A stretch of 64,000 nt of DNA from positions 310,001 to 374,000 of the forward strand of contig NZ_JACOPW010000003.1 in the NCBI RefSeq assembly GCF_015461845.1. Reading direction: 5' to 3'. The notes beneath the pieces were generated by a model. It saw only the letters and a list, made by a program, of their open reading frames with translations, ran no database searches and had not been told where the DNA came from. Made by a program: the position numbers and the translations under genes. Shown one piece after another: positions 63,349 through 64,000 of the stretch (positions are counted from its first letter, which is position 1; each line of letters begins with the position of its first letter). Source of the DNA: Pseudomonas mucoides. Its GTDB lineage: Bacteria; Pseudomonadota; Gammaproteobacteria; Pseudomonadales; Pseudomonadaceae.

Positions 63349-64000
63349 TCAGTTCCAGCCAGCGCGATCCATCATGCGGATTGCTTCGGCCTGACGCTTG
63401 CCGGCCACTTCCACCGGCAGGGTATCGGCCACGAACTTGCCCCACGCCGCCACTTCCTCTGAAGGCGCCACCGCCGGGTTGGCCGGGAATTCCTGGTTCA
63501 CGTCGGCGAAAATCTTCTGCGCCTCAGGAGTGGTCATCCACTCCACCAGTGCCTTGGCCGCTTCCGGGTGCGGCGCGTGTTTGGTCAGGCCGATACCCGA
63601 CAGGTTGACGTGCACACCGCGGTCAGCCTGGTTCGGCCAGAACAGTTTCACGCCCAAATCAGGCTTCTGCTTGTGCAGGCGACCGTAGTAGTAGGTGTTG
63701 ACGATACCGACATCGCATTGACCCGCGTTGATCGCTTCCAGCACTGCGACGTCATCCGAGAACACGTCGGTGGACAGGTTGCTCACCCAACCCTTGAGGA
63801 TTTTCTCGGTTTTTTCGGCGCCGTGGACTTCGATCATGGTGGCGGTCAGGGACTGGTTGTAGACCTTCTTCGCCGTGCGCAGACACAGGCGCCCTTCCCA
63901 GTTCTTGTCGGCCAGTGCTTCGTAGGTGGTCAGTTCACCCGGCTTCACGCGATCCGTGGAGTAAGCGATGGTCCGCGCCCGCAGGCTCAGGCCGGTCCAG
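63349..64000 (-). CDS. Iron(III)-binding periplasmic protein, C-terminal part (runs off right edge)
   Basis: C-terminal 216 codons of a ferric-ion-binding protein of the FbpA/SfuA type; the reading frame stays open to the window edge. The iron-ligand tyrosine pair lies in [18 protein letters not shown], as in FbpA, and [21 protein letters not shown] and [11 protein letters not shown] are family segments. It would deliver Fe3+ to the permease encoded downstream; the ATPase gene is not in the window. Confidence 0.9.
   Translation of the reverse strand, partial: WTGLSLRARTIAYSTDRVKPGELTTYEALADKNWEGRLCLRTAKKVYNQSLTATMIEVHGAEKTEKILKGWVSNLSTDVFSDDVAVLEAINAGQCDVGIVNTYYYGRLHKQKPDLGVKLFWPNQADRGVHVNLSGIGLTKHAPHPEAAKALVEWMTTPEAQKIFADVNQEFPANPAVAPSEEVAAWGKFVADTLPVEVAGKRQAEAIRMMDRAGWN

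Overview
The window looks like the chromosome of a fluorescent Pseudomonas (P. fluorescens group). It is GC-rich and carries many Pseudomonas-type REP palindromes (GTGGGAGCGGGCTTGCCCGC, GTAGGAGTGAGCCTGCTCGC and variants). From memory of gene order, the left 37 kb resembles the P. aeruginosa thyA-lgt-ptsP-rppH-ilvA-rpiA-serA-hacB-spu block. The right 16 kb resembles the argA-argE-gcv-iron ABC block. Between them lies a sulfonate/sulfate-starvation and porin segment (about 38-48 kb) that ends in a decayed tauA remnant. I ran no database search; families are named from motifs and context.

Layout. 0-0.8 kb: cadA (partial) and cadR, divergent around a MerR-type promoter. 0.9-11.4 kb: housekeeping genes thyA, lgt, a TauE/SafE permease, an NRDE protein, ptsP, rppH, a HAD phosphatase, ilvA and rpiA, with a 266-bp cloverleaf-forming repeat between ilvA and rpiA. 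11.5-25.8 kb: tandem SdiA-regulated-like proteins, a FAH-family enzyme with D-2-hydroxyglutarate dehydrogenase divergent from serA, then small periplasmic or hypothetical proteins, hydrolases, a HacB-like penicillin acylase and a GlxA-type regulator divergent from an HD hydrolase. 26.9-37.4 kb: the polyamine locus spuB-H plus spuI, with spuA reduced to an N-terminal remnant. 37.6-44 kb: a TetR regulator, ssuEADCBF and lsfA. 44.3-47.4 kb: two tandem OprD-family porins. 47.8-48.1 kb: tauA remnant. 48.2-55.6 kb: argA, argE, a CYTH/CHAD triphosphatase, an Lrp regulator divergent from a small ACT-like protein, an orphan GspE-like ATPase and a DUF2388 protein. 55.7-61.4 kb: gcvT-gcvH and gcvP, with a DegT/DnrJ aminotransferase on the opposite strand between gcvH and gcvP. 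61.6-64 kb: iron(III) ABC permease and the C-terminal part of its binding protein.

How the genes work together. SerA makes 3-phosphohydroxypyruvate and, in pseudomonads, is reported to make D-2-hydroxyglutarate, which the divergent dehydrogenase would recycle. Gcv and SerA both feed one-carbon metabolism, with ThyA as a consumer. Spu proteins import putrescine and spermidine and degrade them by transamination or gamma-glutamylation. Ssu proteins import alkanesulfonates and release sulfite for sulfur supply, with LsfA made under sulfate limitation.

No clearly new multi-gene system is visible. The most unusual items are the cloverleaf repeat, the substrate-binding protein that appears to lack lobe 2, the two broken genes (spuA, tauA), the reversed aminotransferase inside gcv, the long palindrome between the serine-pathway genes, and the Lrp/ACT-like pair.
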